Of a DNA stretch of 64,000 nt, positions 1 through 35,591 are shown in pieces. The position numbers were made by a program, and so were the translations under genes. Within the stretch, counting starts at the first letter, position 1. Every line of letters begins with the position of its first letter. The notes beneath the pieces are model-generated. The model searched no databases. It worked only from the letters and a program-made list of their open reading frames with translations, and had not been told where the DNA came from. The stretch lies in contig NC_088778.1 of assembly GCF_954871325.1 (NCBI RefSeq), positions 28,443,120-28,507,119 on the forward strand, read 5' to 3'. The DNA is from Gordionus sp. m RMFG-2023 (taxonomy: Eukaryota; Nematomorpha; Gordioida; Chordodea; Parachordodidae).

Positions 1-45
1 AACTATTTTTTAAACTAAATTTGCATAATACAACATCTCCCCCCT

Positions 46-372
46 TTAATTCTCCCTTAACCCCATCGTGTTCGCCGATTCTACCATGTTCCTCCCTGGT
101 GTACTCGAATTACTATTTGTGGTCAACTCCATACTTGGGCAAAACCGTAGTTTGTGTTCACCCCCGCACGCCCAGCAATCCAATCTCCTTCTTGTGCCAT
201 ACGGTGCTGTTCTGCGACCACATCTCGTTGGCGCTTCTTGTAGCCAATCCCCGTATCTTTGTCTCGCCTCGTTCCTTGCTGCTTCTACCCATCTGTTCGA
301 TTCCTCCGAACCATCTACGTCTCTTATTTCTATCCTTATTATTTTGTTACCAACTCTAACATACGAGGCCAT
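46..372 (-). mobile_element. Gag-like zinc-knuckle fragment (retroelement fossil), left arm
   Basis: This is the mirror copy of the 679-1005 frame, with the same 108-residue translation. It belongs to the left arm of the 1.05-kb palindrome. It reads leftwards towards the window edge and is followed there by the same purine run and TGTTG boundary. It is a fossil fragment, not a host gene. Confidence 0.5.
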
Positions 373-678
373 CTAAATAAACTACTTTATAAACATATAT
401 CTATATTCTTCGAACTCCTATTTCTCTATACTACATTTTAATTTCTTCTCTAACTCTTTATAAAATATAAATCTCATAATTAAGTCTATCATCCCTTTTA
501 TTTCCTACAAATTATGATTCTCCTACTATGTCTATCATCAATTTATTTCTTTCTAATTATGAATCTCTTAATTATGAGATTTATATTTTATAAAGAGTTA
601 GAGAAGAAATTTAAATGTAGTATAGAGAAATAGGAGTTCGAAGAATATATATATATGTTTATAAAGTAGTTTATTTAG

Positions 679-1005
679 ATGGCCTCGTATGTTAGAGTTG
701 GTAACAAAATAATAAGGATAGAAATAAGAGACGTAGATGGTTCGGAGGAATCAAACAGATGGGTAGAAGCAGCAAGGAACGAGGCGAGACAAAGATACGG
801 GGATTGGCTACAAGAAGCGCCAACGAGATGTGGTCGCAGAACAGCACCGTATGGCACAAGAAGGAGATTGGATTGCTGGGCGTGCGGGGGTGAACACAAA
901 CTACGGTTTTGCCCAAGTATGGAGTTGACCACAAATAGTAATTCGAGTACACCAGGGAGGAACATGGTAGAATCGGCGAACACGATGGGGTTAAGGGAGA
1001 ATTAA
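679..1005 (+). mobile_element. Gag-like zinc-knuckle fragment (retroelement fossil), right arm
   Basis: The frame encodes 108 residues. The first half is charged and polar. A single zinc-knuckle-like motif, CWACGGEHKLRFC, sits near residues 66-78; its spacing (C-x2-C-x3-H-x4-C) matches the first knuckle of the double-knuckle Gag seen in the Gypsy fossil at 31.1 kb. A purine run follows at once (about 1003-1014), then TGTTG, which is how the internal region of an LTR element meets its 3' LTR. I read this as the 3' end of a Gag-like frame from an LTR-type fossil. No protease, reverse transcriptase or integrase is present. It could also be a domesticated or non-autonomous derivative. Confidence 0.5.
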
Positions 1006-1050
1006 AGGGGGGAGATGTTGTATTATGCAAATTTAGTTTAAAAAATAGTT

Positions 1051-1539
1051 GTACTTATATTTGTTATATGCAAAGATAAATTTTACATTTTTAGATTTTA
1101 TGGAATAACATTAATTTAAATGATGAATTTTTATTTTTATATGTTTATTTCTTCGAAAAATTATTATGTTTAATATTCAAATGATTATAAAAAAAATGAA
1201 TATATATATTGTTCAATTATTTCAATAAAAAACCAGTTGGAATTTCATAGAAAAGAGAAATTGTTTTGTGTTCATTATAGAATCCTAATTTATTGATAGA
1301 AAGAAATATTTCAGAGTCTTCTACCAAACAAAAAAGCTAATACAGTTATTTAATAAAGATAAATTAATTAAAAGAGTTTATATCATATTATTTTAGGTTC
1401 GTTGAATATTAAGATTAATCCTTTGTTTATTTTATATAGATTTTATTTATCTTGATTCCTGTTACGCTCTCCCAAATAACATTAAGCCCCTGAGCTAGTT
1501 CGGATTTGTAACAACTAGCAAGGCAAACAAGGATGGGAA
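1051..1539. other. A+T-rich spacer, nothing recognised
   Basis: This may be the continuation of an LTR that begins near 1,016, but no second copy is present in the window to define its end. No coding or RNA signal was seen. Confidence 0.5.
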
Positions 1540-1706
1540 TAGAAGTGATTGGAGTAGTAATGGGAAGAAATAAACTAAGCTGGGTGGAACGTAAGACAGG
1601 AGGATTAAGACCTCTAGGAAGGTCTAAGACGTGGATAAATGTGATAGCTGCCGATATGAGAAAAATTAATCTTAAAAATATTAATGCTATGGTCCCTCAA
1701 AAATAG
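1540..1706 (+). mobile_element. Tail-like fragment of a LINE-type open frame
   Basis: In one plus-strand frame the segment reads ...SWVERKTGGLRPLGRSK, then TWINVIAADMRKINL, ending at a stop near 1,706. Many animal LINE reverse-transcriptase frames end with a similar block (W-x-x-V-x-R ... G-x-R-P-x-G-R-P-x-x-x-W-x-D-x-V-x-x-D-M). No upstream catalytic motif is present, so this would be a 5'-truncated relic. The match is by pattern only and short. Confidence 0.4.
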
Positions 1707-2175
1707 AGAAGAAAAAACAGAGGGGTAACTGACTCACCTGGGTTAATCTAGAAATCGCCATTAAACGAAGAGGCAAAAAAAATTCAAAATTTTTAGTTAA
1801 ATATTATTAAAACACTATGCCTTCGCCCATATCTGTGAAATCCTTTCTATTTTAATCAAAATATAAAAAAATTTAAGCATAATGCTATTTACCAACCGAG
1901 TATGCTTTCAAACGAACATAGCTTCTAACCTGAGATTAATAAATATGCAGTATGCGTTTTTTTTATAAGGATCGATGCTAAGTAGTAGTGGCATATCTTC
2001 GTATACGGGCATCGTCTCAAACAAAGAGTAAAATCAGTTCACTTTTGATGGGGAACCTAGATGGCATTCTATCTTCGTCAATCTATCACACTTACCAAAT
2101 GTCAAAGCAATTGACTAGAGGAGTAAGTATTAAACTTAAAATAAATAATGTGATATGTATATACAAATGACAAAC
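1707..2175. other. Part of Rab11 intron 3 (minus-strand gene)
   Basis: The next Rab11 exon should encode the NKxD region and was not found between position 1 and 2,175, so this intron probably runs past the left edge. A 60-codon open frame on the plus strand at 1,988-2,170 resembles nothing I know. Confidence 0.6.
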
Positions 2176-24865
<22,690 letters not shown>

Positions 24866-25420
24866 TATAGAATAATACTAATAATATAAAACCAAATTAA
24901 ATGGCGACCCAAATCAGTGTGCTATGATTTGCATACGAAATGTGTTTTTTTGGTGAACTCTGAAGCCCTCCGTGATTTAAATGAAATTTGTGTTATTATA
25001 GGATACGAAACGAATAGCATATATAAATAATATTATTGCATACAAATAATAATAATATTATAGCATATATGAAATAATAAAAACTTATATATGTCATAAT
25101 CAATTTTAAAACTTTGATCAAAGATATTTAAATTATTTACATTTTCAGCGATATATAATTAATAAAAATATTTTGAGGATAATCGATGGTAGTGATAATT
25201 TTATATTTAGGTTATTAATATCAAGTCAATTTAATTATATCAATGATGTTGTCAATTTGATATGTAGGGTATTAGTAAGAAGATGGTACCATCTTCATCA
25301 TATTTAAAGCATAGCAAGATAAAGGTTGAGTTAGGAATAGATTCTTTTCTATCAAAATATTTTTAGTAATTAAAGATTCTGTATGTTTGGCTCATGGCTT
25401 GAGTCAGATATATAGGGACG
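24866..25420. promoter_or_regulatory. Region upstream of the Rab11 start codon
   Basis: By position this should hold the Rab11 5' UTR or a further 5' non-coding exon and promoter. The first 130 bases are slightly less A+T-rich than the rest. I see no definite TATA, initiator or splice signal. Confidence 0.3.
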
Positions 25421-25960
25421 TAGGTAAAGAAAATGTGTTCATTAAAACATTATCCCAACTTTAGTATTTTTGAAAGATACTAAATATTCTGAAATAAATT
25501 TGTCATTTTAGCAACTCTAGAAACGACTATCAATTTTATAAAATAGGAAGACAAGATGGGCTCATATGATGTAATTACCTAATTAAAAATGGGGATTTAA
25601 ATTGCTCTATGAAGACCAACAAAAAAAATGACTTAAATTATAAATACTCTATAACCAACTATCAAAATATTGTTAATATATAGGTAAAGAAAATGGGTTC
25701 ATTAAAACATTATCCCAACTTTAGTATTTTTGAAAGATACTAAATATTCTGAAATAAATTTGTCATTTATAGCAACTCTAGAAACGACTATCAATTTTAT
25801 AAAATAGGAAGACAAGATGGGCTCATATGATGTAATTTCCTAATTAAAAATGGGGATTTAAATTGCTCTATGAAGACCAACAAATCCAATGGTATAATTT
25901 GAAAAAAATGACTTAAATTTTAAATACTCTATAACCAACTATCAAAATATTGTTAATATA
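25421..25960 (+). repeat. 260-bp tandem duplication
   Basis: Unit 1 (25,421-25,680) and unit 2 (25,681-25,960) both begin TAGGTAAAGAAAATG and are nearly identical, including GAAACGACTATCAATTTTAT. Unit 2 has about 22 extra bases near 25,885. The high identity implies a recent event. Confidence 0.9.
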
Positions 25961-27304
25961 AATGAATTATTTTTTAGAACATCAATTAAATTAAAAAACC
26001 AACATTTACAATGAATGATTATTATTAGTTGGCATGAATATAAGTTAGCTAATAGAATGTCACATTAAAAAATAGAGCAGGAGATTATCAAGAAATAAGT
26101 TTTATTTGAAAAATAATAACCAAGTTTATGATACTGGATTATGTTTGCGATCAAATTATATATAGCAATATTTATTCATAGATCATTCAAAAATATGATA
26201 AATAATACTCTAATTAATAATACTCTAATCATTAATTAATGCCTACTTCCTACCCCTCTCCCCCTCCTTGAAATATATGGATACAAACTGTTCCTACCCA
26301 GCTCTCTACGACGCGCTGTTCTATTCTCTTTTAGGGTATAGGATTATGCTAATCTTAATATGAAAATCCTTTTTGTCTTTTTGTATTAAGATTTTTTTAA
26401 TTTTCATAGTGCTAATTTTGATTTTGATTACCTTTTAATTTTTATTTATATTTTTTTATATAAAGGTTAGAAGAATAATATTTATTATTTAATAATATAT
26501 CATAATAGTCTCTTGTCCTTACATAAGCTTAGAATATATTGAAACATTTAGAACTTTCTTACTTTTTTTTATTTGAGCTGGTGTATTTTGTTTCCTTGTG
26601 TTTCCTGTTAAAATTTAATTCAATAATATATCTTTTCTTTGTTTCTTGGTTAACTTAATGATATTCAATAATGAAAAATTTATCTAAGTCAAATTATGTG
26701 TATAGCAATTAATGCTATGCACTGATATATTTATAAAATTAAGTGTCATTTATAATTCATTATGGTAATAATATAGTTTCCACTTGTTATTTTAACTTTT
26801 TGATTATTTGGATTAAATGAAAAGGTAAAAAAATTATAATGAATTGTTAATTTAATTAACGTGGCATGAGCGAGTACTGGCTTTATCTGGTTTTCGACGA
26901 AAAAACCCCTCCTATGGAAAAGAATTTTATATTTATTTTATTTTAATATAATTACATACTATAATTTAAAATTAGTGGTTTGATGAATTATTTTAAATTG
27001 TTTTCAAAAAAAATAAATAATAATTAAATCTCTACATATATATAGTATTTATAAAGTAAAGTATAAAAGTATTTGAATAGTAAAATTAAAATAAGGAAAA
27101 AAAAGTAATGATCTTAAAATAATGTTCTCGTTAAACAAATTAATTGAAACAATTTTTTTTGCCGAAGAAATCAATTTAAATTATCTATTAATAAAATAAT
27201 AAATATATTATTAGCAACAAAATATATATCAAAATTACTATAATAAACTATTCAATAAAATAAAATAAACTAATTTAAAAACAAAAATATTAATTGATAA
27301 GTAG
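25961..27304. other. A+T-rich intergenic DNA
   Basis: No supported gene. A pyrimidine-rich island with more G and C at 26,245-26,335 (ending CTCTTTTAGGGTATAGG) is the only departure from background and has no assigned role. Confidence 0.6.
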
Positions 27305-30300
27305 TGTTAGTAGTAATCGAAATTTAATATCAGAAATAAATCCTGCAATTGAATTTTTATTTTATTTCATATCAAAAAATATATACTTTTTCTTATTTAA
27401 ATTCATATAATAATATGATAATGAAAATAATTTTACAAAAAATAACAACATAATCAATTCAATACATAACATTTATCCCCAATCTAATTGGTTTCGTTCT
27501 TATTCTTTTCGGTATCAATCTTGACTTGTAGTTTCTAACTTTTGTGTAAAACTTCCTTTTTTTTAAAAAAAATATTACGTAATAGAAATTTTTTTCTTGA
27601 CTTGTATCATTTTACTCCCTCTCCTTTAGGTTCAGTTCATCGTTATTAGTTACTATATATTCCGTTCACTCTTCTACTTCGTATTCTTATGTTAATATAT
27701 TATCGGTTTTTTTCCTTATTTAATGAGTATAACCTATAATCGTTTTACCCTCTATACTTACTTCATATCGTAGTGATCCAAGTATGCTTTTATTAATAGC
27801 TTTTTCCCATTTTTTTTATTAAATGCGCGACCACACTATTCATATATCTCGAATTTTTGAGTGAAGTATTTAAACTTCTCCTTTTTGTTCCTCTGCTCGA
27901 ATATTTAGTCTAACAATCCTCTAGGTTTTTTTTAGTAGTATTTCGGCTGGACTTTGTTTCTGTCTGGTGTATTTCGGTAATTGTAAAGAAAAAGAGCTAG
28001 ACTGGTTTCTAAATCACACACGTTTTCTTTATTCATGCTCTGTTTAAAGATTCAGAGTAAACGTTCAGCCATGTCGTTAGTCTGAGGATGGTATGGACTT
28101 AAGTGCACTAATTGTACTGTTTGAATTGTCGCCCGTTGCGATTATCTTAGGAATTCCGAATCTGGCAAAGATATTTCTAAATAATCTTAAGGTGCTTCCG
28201 TTGTATACTAGTCACAGGACCTATTTCTGGCTAACGACTACTAATCTATCAGTACCAATAAATAATGATTTTGAGCATAATCATTATATACTCGGTGCCA
28301 TACTTTTGGTTGTTTTGGCCAATTGTGAATTGATGTCTTTTGAGGCATATCATATTGTTTATGGCATTCTCTACATTTTTCGACTCATGTTTCTATATCT
28401 TGGTTTATATTAGGCTAGGCCACCATGCGTATTGTCTTGCTCTCAACTTCATTTTGCTAATCCAATATGTCCTTTATACAGGGTTGTGCATTCGGTAAAT
28501 TGAACGATAATTAACTTTATTTTGAATAAAATAGTAAAATGAATCTATAATATTATTTTTTAAATTCATTGTCATTCAATAACTAACGTGTAGTTATCTG
28601 TAGCAGAGTCTTGTTCTGATTCATATTCAATATTATCATTTTTTTTAATATTTTTTAATCAATTTTCCTGATGTCTTAGATCTTCAATTCATTTCTATTT
28701 TCATAGGAATATTAACCCAAATCGACCTATTTCTTTCTAAAGAAGTAGAACAAGGAATTGTTAGTCTCTTAATGGGCAGAGTGGACAAAGTTTAATATAT
28801 TAACTTGAGGTCGGAATTGATTGTTTCTGAAAATTACTACTTTCCACATAATTTACTATACTAAACATGCTGTTTTTGCTTCTGAAATAAATTATATCAC
28901 TTAAAATATTTTGGTCATCACTACCTTGTAAAATAGCTAATTCTAGAATTATATCACATACTTTATTAATTTCACTACTAGTGCGTTCTCCTCTTGATAT
29001 TGTGGACCCAAAAAATAAGCAAACATTGTGATCACATGTAATTTATATCTTTTTTGCCTTTTTTAAACAATTTAATTTATTTTTCCTTTGAATTTTGTAG
29101 AGTATTTGACCTAGTCAAATCCTCCTCTGGTCAATTGACTTAATTTGACTGGTCAATTGACCGACTTGCCAACCCTGCCTTTATATATGATTCATGTCTA
29201 ACACGTGGGTTAGGTATTGTTGTGTTATTATCATTTTAGTTCTCCACAGTAAACAACTTCTCTATTGTGATTTCCTCTCTTCTTTGGCTATAATCCTTTA
29301 TACATGTATCATAGTTTATTAATCCGTTTATTGTATACCGGTGTACTTTAGAGGGTACATCATCTTGCATTATTTTTCTTTCAATTTCACTTGCATTTAA
29401 AGGTGCATGTTCTCCCACCTATGGTTGATTTAATGTTTCTTCTTTTGATATTGTGGTTCCCGTATATTTAATCAAGATAGCTTGTTAGCACTGGCTAGTT
29501 GTCGACTACCTTTGAATTCTATTTCATATTGGTAACCTGCTAATAATAAAGTCCATCTTTGTATTCTGGTAGTAGATGTTGTTGATATATATTTTCTTGA
29601 ATGAAATAAGCTCATTAATGGCTTGTGGTCTGTTAATAAATTCTTTGAATTTTGTATCCCAAAAAATGATGGCAAGCGCTACCCTTTCTATTTGGCTATA
29701 ATTTTTCTCGGCTGCATTTTTCTCTTGAGACGAATGCATTTGGTCGCTATATATGATATTACTGCCCCAATTCCTATGGCTGACGCATCTATTGCTAATA
29801 CAATGAGTAATTTCGGATCATAAAAATTTGAGTACTACTTATTTCTTGCTTTATTAATAATACTTTTTTGCATTCATTTGTCCATCTCCAAACTATTTAT
29901 CTATAATTTGTATAATGGTTTTGTCTTTGTCTGCAAAATTTGAAATAAATTTTGAATAGTATGTTGCTGACCCTAGAAATGAGTAATTGTTTTAAGTTTG
30001 TTGGTTCTGATGTTTTTTACTGTCTCAGTATTTTTTTTTCGGTAGTTGTCGTTTTTTGAAATATTGTGTCCTAAATACTTGACATTTTGTTTAAAAAGTT
30101 TAAATTTTTCTATTTTTAGCTTGATTCCATTTTCATCTAGACATTTTATTACCTTTTTTAAATTTGTTTCGTGCTTCTCTCTATTTTTTCTCGGTTATTA
30201 TAATATCATCTAAATAACAAGCTACTCCTTCAAAATCTTTTAATAAATTCTCGATGGCCCGTTGAATTATTGCTGGAAAAGACGATATACCAATAGGTAG

Positions 30301-31680
30301 TCTTGTATATTTAATTAATCCCTAATGCGTATTTATTACAAGATATTTTTAAGACTCTTTCACCAATTTAATTTGAAAATAGGCATCTGAGAGATACAAA
30401 AATTCGTCTCCTTTCCCAAACTGGCTAATAAATCTTGGATTCTTGGTATTGGGCATGAATCAATATTAATATTTTGATTTATATTTTAAAATCATTTTAT
30501 CTTTCTTTTGAACAAATAATGGGTAATGTACAAAGCGAATGTTAATTTTTTCTTAGCAATCTGTCTAAATCTTCTTTAACTTTTTATTTTAATGCGTTTG
30601 GTACGGTACGTGATTTACAGAAAAATGGTTTCTCGTTTTTTCATATATATTTGTGCATTAAAATTTTTCAAACAGGAAATAATTGATTTTGTATATTAAT
30701 GTTATTTATTTGTATGGCCCTATCAGTATTTCAGTCATTTTTAAAAAATTAGTTATCCAGTTTTTTCCTAATATATTTTTTACATATCTTTTTGTAATTA
30801 TGAGAGGTAGTTCTAATGTTTGTTTTTTAAATTTTACTTTTCCTACAGTCTGATCTAATAGTGGTTTATTGGTTTCCTGTTTAGCTTTTAAGTTTTTGCA
30901 TGCAATTTGTTAATCAAAAACGATTAAATTTATTTTTATAATCTATTTCTTTATTATTCTTACCCCAGCTCCAGTATCTAATTCATGATATAGCTGTTGT
31001 TTATTTTAATATCCAGCAAAAATACTGGATTATATTTATTTGTTGTTATTATTAATAAAATTCAATATTTCTTTTATACAGACTCGATCAATGTGCCCAA
31101 TTTTGCTACATTTATAACATGTGGCATTCTTGAAAATACAATTTTTTCTTCTATGGTTTCCGCTGCAGGAGTGGCAGGGATTTGGTTTTTTGTAGCTCGT
31201 ATTATTTATGATTTAAACTTTTATAATTCAATTTAAACTATCATTATGTTCCTCTTCTAACTGATTGATTTTAGTTTCTTCATTTTGATCAATTTTAAAA
31301 TTTCGTTTCCCGGACTGGTTACCAGCATTTTATAAGTATTACATCCTGTTGTCATAATAATAGTGATTTTTCTTGTGATGATGTTAAACTTGGTTGTGTA
31401 TTTTAAAATTCGTTAAATAAGCCGTACCAATCTTTATAACACAGGTTTGAATCTGTTAGACTTTTAATTGACTGCGCCATTCTTGATAAATAATGTTAGT
31501 AGTAATCGAAATTTAATGTCTAATTCTTAAAATTGATTTTTCTTTTATTTCATATCAAAAAATATATTCTTTTTCTTTTTCTTATTCAAATTCATATAAT
31601 AATATAATAATATAATAATGAAAATAAAAAATTTACAAAAAATACAAAAATATCAACATAAATAATTCAATACATAACGT
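27305..31680 (-). mobile_element. Old, broken Gypsy (Ty3) LTR-retrotransposon fossil
   Basis: Related LTR copies at 27,305-27,471 and 31,494-31,680 share TGTTAGTAGTAATCG and TTTATTTCATATCAAAAAAT and differ by many substitutions and indels, roughly 85% alike by eye. In minus-strand order: a primer-site-like TGGCGCAGTC beside the 5' LTR; a double zinc-knuckle Gag piece (about 31,060-31,190) with CYKCSKIGHIDRVC; reverse transcriptase with YLDD (about 30,200); RNase H with LLTDHKPLMSLF (29,472-29,739); and integrase with PYHPQTNDMAERLL (about 28,020-28,080). Open frames are short and scattered, so it is clearly broken many times over. No target duplication was found. Confidence 0.85.
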
Positions 31681-33174
31681 TAACAAAAACAATTTAAATC
31701 ATTTAGACAGCACTTAATGATCCCTATATTGAAATAAAGAGTTGGATCGGTATATTTTGATTTGCCGTAGATAATGTAAAAATTTCCCAATATTAAATTT
31801 GATTATTTTTAAAAAAATGGCGTATTTCTATGGATGAATAAAGCAAAAATTAATTTTTTCAAATAAATATAAACCAAACAAGACAGTGAAAAAATTTTTT
31901 TACAACTTATTCTTATCACAATTTAAATAAATGGGAAAATTAATGATAGTGTGTTGATCGATTGACTTTTATTTAATTTAAATTGTTTTTATTTTAAATA
32001 TGTTAGCCTTTAACTATGTATTTCGTTTAAATTGTTTTTTTATAATACATATATATATACCTTATTTTATATTTATTTTAAGTATCATTTTTAGTTTTAG
32101 AATAAATTTATTATAAATTAAAATCACCACCGTTATTTTTATCACCACCGTTATCACTTATATAACATAGTGATAATAAAATTTCTTAAAAAATTATTGA
32201 TAAATTCTATTATATAATTTTTTTTCTTCTAATTTTTTATTTATCGAATTGATATTACTATATTCCAATTATAAAATATTATATAAAATAGATGGACTCA
32301 TTCTATAAAAAACGGAATTGAGACTAAAAGATGATAAAACGAATAATTATATTTTAAGATAGTAATTTGAATATTTTGTTTTGAGAAATAAAATTCATTG
32401 GGTTCTGACGTAAGGGCTCTTATTGTATCGCCTATTTTTTAAAAAAAATTGAAAGTTCCCCTTGACATATATTCTAGAGAAGCGATAACTATTGGTGAAA
32501 ATGGTTAATTTAGAATATTTTTTTTCTAGGGTCTAAACCGCTAGTATTTACATTTTTTAGAAATGAAGAGACAAATGTTAAGTCTTAAATTAAGGATTTA
32601 CCTAGATCAAGTTACATAAGTTAAATCAACTGGCCTTAGCCATTGTCTGATGATAAAGTAGCAGATCCAGGTTGTTTAGTATTCGGGCTCTAGAATGAGA
32701 ACAGCTAATAACTGAATTAATCGCTGAACATCTTGCATGTCTACCTTAAAAATTAAGACCGTGTCTCCCTTTGGAATCAACCGATATTTTATATTTTATG
32801 TATGTAAGTGGTTGAACGATATTAAATATAATTTGATGGTATGTTATGTTAAACATGGATAATTATTTTATTATACTGGTTGTTATATAGCGCAAATTTT
32901 TATATGTCGCATTCATTTAATTAACACAATTGATATCTTAACTTAATAGTTTCATTTAAATTATTTAATAGATTTTTTTTATATATAAAGAATAAATTAT
33001 TTAACCTTAACATGTTATAATTTTTTTTGAAAATAAAACAGAAAACACAATGTTCACACGTAAAAATTTTAATTTAACCTAACCATTAAATTCTTGTAAA
33101 GTAGAATCACTGGGGAGGGGGGTACAGCCACTAAAAAATTTGAAGAACCTCCTTAGAATTTTAAAAATTCTTAA
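31681..33174. other. A+T-rich intergenic DNA
   Basis: No gene or defined repeat was recognised. A tandem echo ATCACCACCGTTATTTTT at about 32,123-32,155 is the only local pattern. Confidence 0.6.
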
Positions 33175-33390
33175 GGCTGCATTCAAAGTGGAGACTCCGT
33201 TTTTTACATCCGTTCAGTCAAAAGTCAATCTAATTAAAAATGATATATATGTTCAAAGTGCATCCGTTCCGATACCTTCCGACTTAAAACGGATCCGGGA
33301 AATTTTGAAGTATATATATCATTTTTAATGAGATTGACTTTTGACGGAACGGATGTAAAAAACGGATCCGTCTCCACTTTGAATGCAGTC
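33175..33390. mobile_element. PIF/Harbinger-like MITE
   Basis: A 216-bp element with long inverted ends: GGCTGCATTCAAAGTGGAGA on the left and its mirror (GACTGCATTCAAAG...) on the right, then CGTTTTTTACATCCGTTC and TTTTGACGGAACGGATG. It is flanked on both sides by TAA (33,172-33,174 and 33,391-33,393), the 3-bp duplication typical of the superfamily. No transposase. The open frame at 33,140-33,328 is a by-product. Confidence 0.75.
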
Positions 33391-33393
33391 TAA

Positions 33394-35344
33394 GAGATCA
33401 TTTTTTAAAATATTGGCTTTCAATCATGATTATTAGTCAATATAAAAGCTATAAAGATAAAATTCAAACCTTCGAGTGTATTTAATCTTAAAATGAGATT
33501 AAGAGGTTTGTCAATCCCCAGGGCTTACCAAACTCCAGGCTATTTAGTTCTGTTATAATATAAAAACGGTTTTAATATTCTCGTATATATTTTCTGAAAA
33601 CTATTAAATTTTTAAAAAAATATAAATAAACATCTGCCGAAACTGGTCATTTTCTTTTTTTTCACACGATTGTTACATTTTCCTCTTATACTAAATTTAC
33701 AGATAAATCTATCTAATATCTTTTATTGAATGTTTTTCAAACTAAATATCAAAATTCTACCCATGCTTTTGTGGGTCTATATTATGTCATTTTATTTTAA
33801 ATTATTTTACCACAGAATTTTAATAATTATTAATTCTTAATACTTTGTCTTGTTTTCAATTAAATTTATACTATATCCACCAAATAATGTACCTGATATT
33901 TTTGTTGATTAAATTTTGTCATATCGGATTCAAAATTCAAAGGTAAAGATCTTATGTCAACTTTAATTTCCAAATAAAATCTCTGTAGCCCCATATACTT
34001 CGTATGTCTTGCCTAGTATCATGGTATTTTGTTAGACTGGCCCTTTCCATATTTTTATTTCTATTTATTTTCCTGTCCTACTCAAAATTATACTTCGATT
34101 TTTTAAAAATTTCTAGGCCATCATTTATTTCTATGAAGAAAATTAGATATTTTTTAACATTTTGAACTGTAATTAACCTAGCAGCGTCTACCTATATTTT
34201 TTTTAAACCGTCCACCTACCCCAACGTTATTTTGTATTTAGGGGTGGTTTGATTTACGCCTTTCAGTTATTTGGTTTAAGAATTCAGCAGATTCAGTAAA
34301 TATTAAAGGTTTATTCCAGTTGTTCAGTACACCCCATCCATTGCTCAAAATCTATCTCATTTAGAGTAAAATTTATAGAATCAATTACAGGTAAGGTAAG
34401 AATATAAAATACTAAATCTTATTCTACATTAAATATACTTGAAAAAATTTTCCCGATATATTCCCCCTGCCCCCCACCCCAACATCTAAATGCTTAAAAA
34501 ATGAAAAATTAATATTGCAATAAGCGTTATCACATTTTGTTTTTTTTTATTAATAAACTATTAAAGGAAATAAAATTAAAATTATATTTTCGTATCGAAG
34601 AGTTTGATTTTATTGCCATCGGTTTTTAAAGGCTTGCATAATCCATCTTTTACCTATAGATGATTTTAAAAAACGAAAATAAATTCATTCATTGCCAAAA
34701 AGATTTTAAAAAAAAGACAAATAGCGTTAGCCAATTGTGAATTATTTACAAGAAAAACAAATATTTCCTAAACAACTATTGTTGATTAATATTTAATAAG
34801 CCTATATTTAAAATGTTTAATAATTTGAAAACCTAAATATTTACAATTTAATAACAATTTTATGGTTTAAAAGAAGCAAATAATTTAATAAATAGAAAGG
34901 AGCTATTCGATTTGTTATAACTGGGAACTCCAGTAAAGTATTTTTTAAAAATATCCTTAGAAATGTTTTTAAGTCAAATTTATTCGACTCGGACTTTTTT
35001 TTAAAGTTATTGTAAATTTTTAAAAATATAAATCAACCGTTTGCTTGGTAGGGCTTGATCTCTCACTCTATTTCACAGGGAGTATCAATTGATGGCATAG
35101 CGCAAAATGAATAAATTTTAAGGTATAATACTTTCGCATTTTGGCTCTCCCCTGTGCCTTAGAAAATTTTATCAACATAACATAAAATTTATATCTATGA
35201 TACATTTGAAATATAAGAATAAATAGGTTTAGGTTAATAAAAAATATTTAATCGGATGTATTCATTAATTCTAAATAGAAATAGATAACCAATTTTATAC
35301 CCTATGCCATACCAATTTTTAAAGTTAATGTAAACCCAAAATAT
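33394..35344. other. A+T-rich intergenic DNA
   Basis: No supported gene. A short cytosine-rich patch (CCCCCTGCCCCCCACCCC) at about 34,463-34,481 stands out. Confidence 0.6.
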
Positions 35345-35591
35345 CGTCGGTCTAGAATTGGAGTGCTCCACTTGACATTTTCAAAATTTTGAATTAGAAG
35401 TGGATAATAACTTATTTATTCCCATATATATACATATATAAATAAAAACTAGATTAAAAAATATTGATTTTTGCCAAAGTTATTGTAAAAATTGATCAAT
35501 AACTTTTTCCTATATTTTATTTAAAAATTTAATGTTGATTTTCTCATTTTAAACAATTGCGCAAGTGGAGCACTCTAATTCTAGACCGACG
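35345..35591. mobile_element. MITE with ends related to the minisatellite monomer
   Basis: Inverted ends: CGTCGGTCTAGAATTGGAGT on the left and its near-mirror ending CTAGACCGACG on the right, with an inner GTGCTCCACTT shared by both. The flanks contain TA on each side, which would fit a Tc1/mariner-type target, though not conclusively. About 60 bases from the left end are similar to the 16.4-17.9 kb minisatellite monomer (CTAGAATTGSAGTGCTCCAC then ATTTTCAAA). Confidence 0.65.

Larger units (their letters stand above)
1..1050. repeat. 1.05-kb near-perfect palindrome at the left edge
   Basis: Bases 1-484 are the reverse complement of 567-1050, pairing as x + y = 1051, with an 82-base spacer at 485-566. 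Only a very few mismatches were seen by eye. Each arm carries the same gag-like open frame, reading outwards from the centre. The left arm runs off the window, so the structure may be longer. The near identity of the arms suggests a recent inverted duplication, a recent conversion event, or an assembly fold-back. Confidence 0.9.

Noticed and set aside
1988-2170. 60-codon frame considered as the next Rab11 exon or a separate gene
   Set aside because: It is on the plus strand, has no Rab motif such as NKxD, and the minus-strand frames there contain stops.
26245-26335. Pyrimidine-rich island considered as an snRNA or splice-acceptor region
   Set aside because: It matches no U-snRNA hallmark that I can recall and no exon follows.
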